A DNA stretch of 5,832 bases from positions 1-5,832 of the forward strand of contig JALGZU010000191.1 of assembly GCA_025774735.1 (NCBI GenBank). Direction: 5' to 3'. Source of the stretch: a candidate division LCP-89 bacterium. Its GTDB lineage: Bacteria; Electryoneota; B3-LCP. Below the pieces are notes generated by a model. That model ran no database searches. It saw only the letters and a list, made by a program, of their open reading frames with translations, and was not told where the DNA came from. Of the stretch, positions 5,701 to 5,832 are shown in pieces. A program made the translations under genes and the position numbers. Numbering within the stretch: the first letter of the stretch is position 1; each line of letters starts with the position of its first letter.

Positions 5701-5832
5701 TTCCGCTCAAAGATGAAAATCCGGGGCAGCGCTTCCCGTTAGTCACCGTGACCCTCATCGCGGTGAGCGTCGGCGTTTTCATCTACCAGTTGACCCTGGA
5801 TCACGCCGCTTATTACGCGTTCGTCCTCAATT
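5697..5832 (+). CDS. rhomboid-family intramembrane serine protease (N-terminal fragment)
   Basis: Only the first 45 residues are in the window. They read MIPLKDENPGQRFPLVTVTL and continue into a hydrophobic segment ending FIYQL. MIPL+DENP..RFP followed at once by a first transmembrane helix (about 13-33) is the standard opening of many bacterial rhomboid proteases. The catalytic GxSG serine and the His lie beyond the edge, so activity cannot be judged. The start is a GTG whose last two bases overlap the stop of the M23 gene (GTGA, 5697-5700). There is no obvious Shine-Dalgarno, so translation is probably coupled to the peptidase gene. Rhomboids cleave transmembrane proteins within the inner membrane; a substrate among the operon products is possible but not shown. 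Confidence 0.85.
   Translation, partial: MIPLKDENPGQRFPLVTVTLIAVSVGVFIYQLTLDHAAYYAFVLN

Overview
The window comes from a Gram-negative-type bacterium. It encodes a lipobox lipoprotein with a Tol-Pal-associated YbgF/CpoB architecture and an exported peptidoglycan peptidase. GC content is moderate to fairly high and falls in the intergenic region. The M23 peptidase resembles a lineage I associate with Bacteroidetes, and PyrE and PyrF are of the 'long' PyrE and type 2 PyrF kinds. Together these hint at the FCB group or a nearby uncultivated phylum, but the sequence does not settle the taxon. No transposase, integrase, CRISPR array, tRNA or rRNA is visible.

Left half (1-2529), all on the minus strand. 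In transcription order the genes are a Fur-family metalloregulator, pyrF (OMP decarboxylase), pyrE (orotate phosphoribosyltransferase) and a metallo-beta-lactamase-fold protein of the YycJ/WalJ type that runs off the left edge. pyrF and pyrE overlap by 17 bp. They encode the last two steps of de novo UMP synthesis. PyrE makes OMP from orotate and PRPP, and PyrF decarboxylates it to UMP.

Centre (2530-2896), 367 bp without a protein gene, between divergent transcription units. It holds a sigma70-like promoter for the fur gene and a perfect 7-1-7 palindrome (2605-2619) with the geometry of a Fur-family operator. One half-site of the palindrome is repeated over the fur -35 element. A series of plus-strand hairpins (2651-2803) ends in a good intrinsic terminator (2785-2809), although no protein gene lies upstream to be terminated. 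This is the best candidate in the window for something undescribed: a small structured RNA, possibly controlled by the adjacent Fur-type regulator. A promoter for the right-hand operon follows at about 2843-2871.

Right half (2897-5832), all on the plus strand and tightly packed. It holds a YbgF/CpoB-like lipoprotein with coiled coil and TPRs, then, 8 bp later, a 694-residue M23 (LytM) peptidase with an intact active site and a long Ig-like tail. A rhomboid-family intramembrane protease follows, with a GTGA start/stop overlap, and is cut by the window edge. The arrangement suggests a cell-envelope operon (scaffold lipoprotein, wall hydrolase, membrane protease); any joint function is inference.
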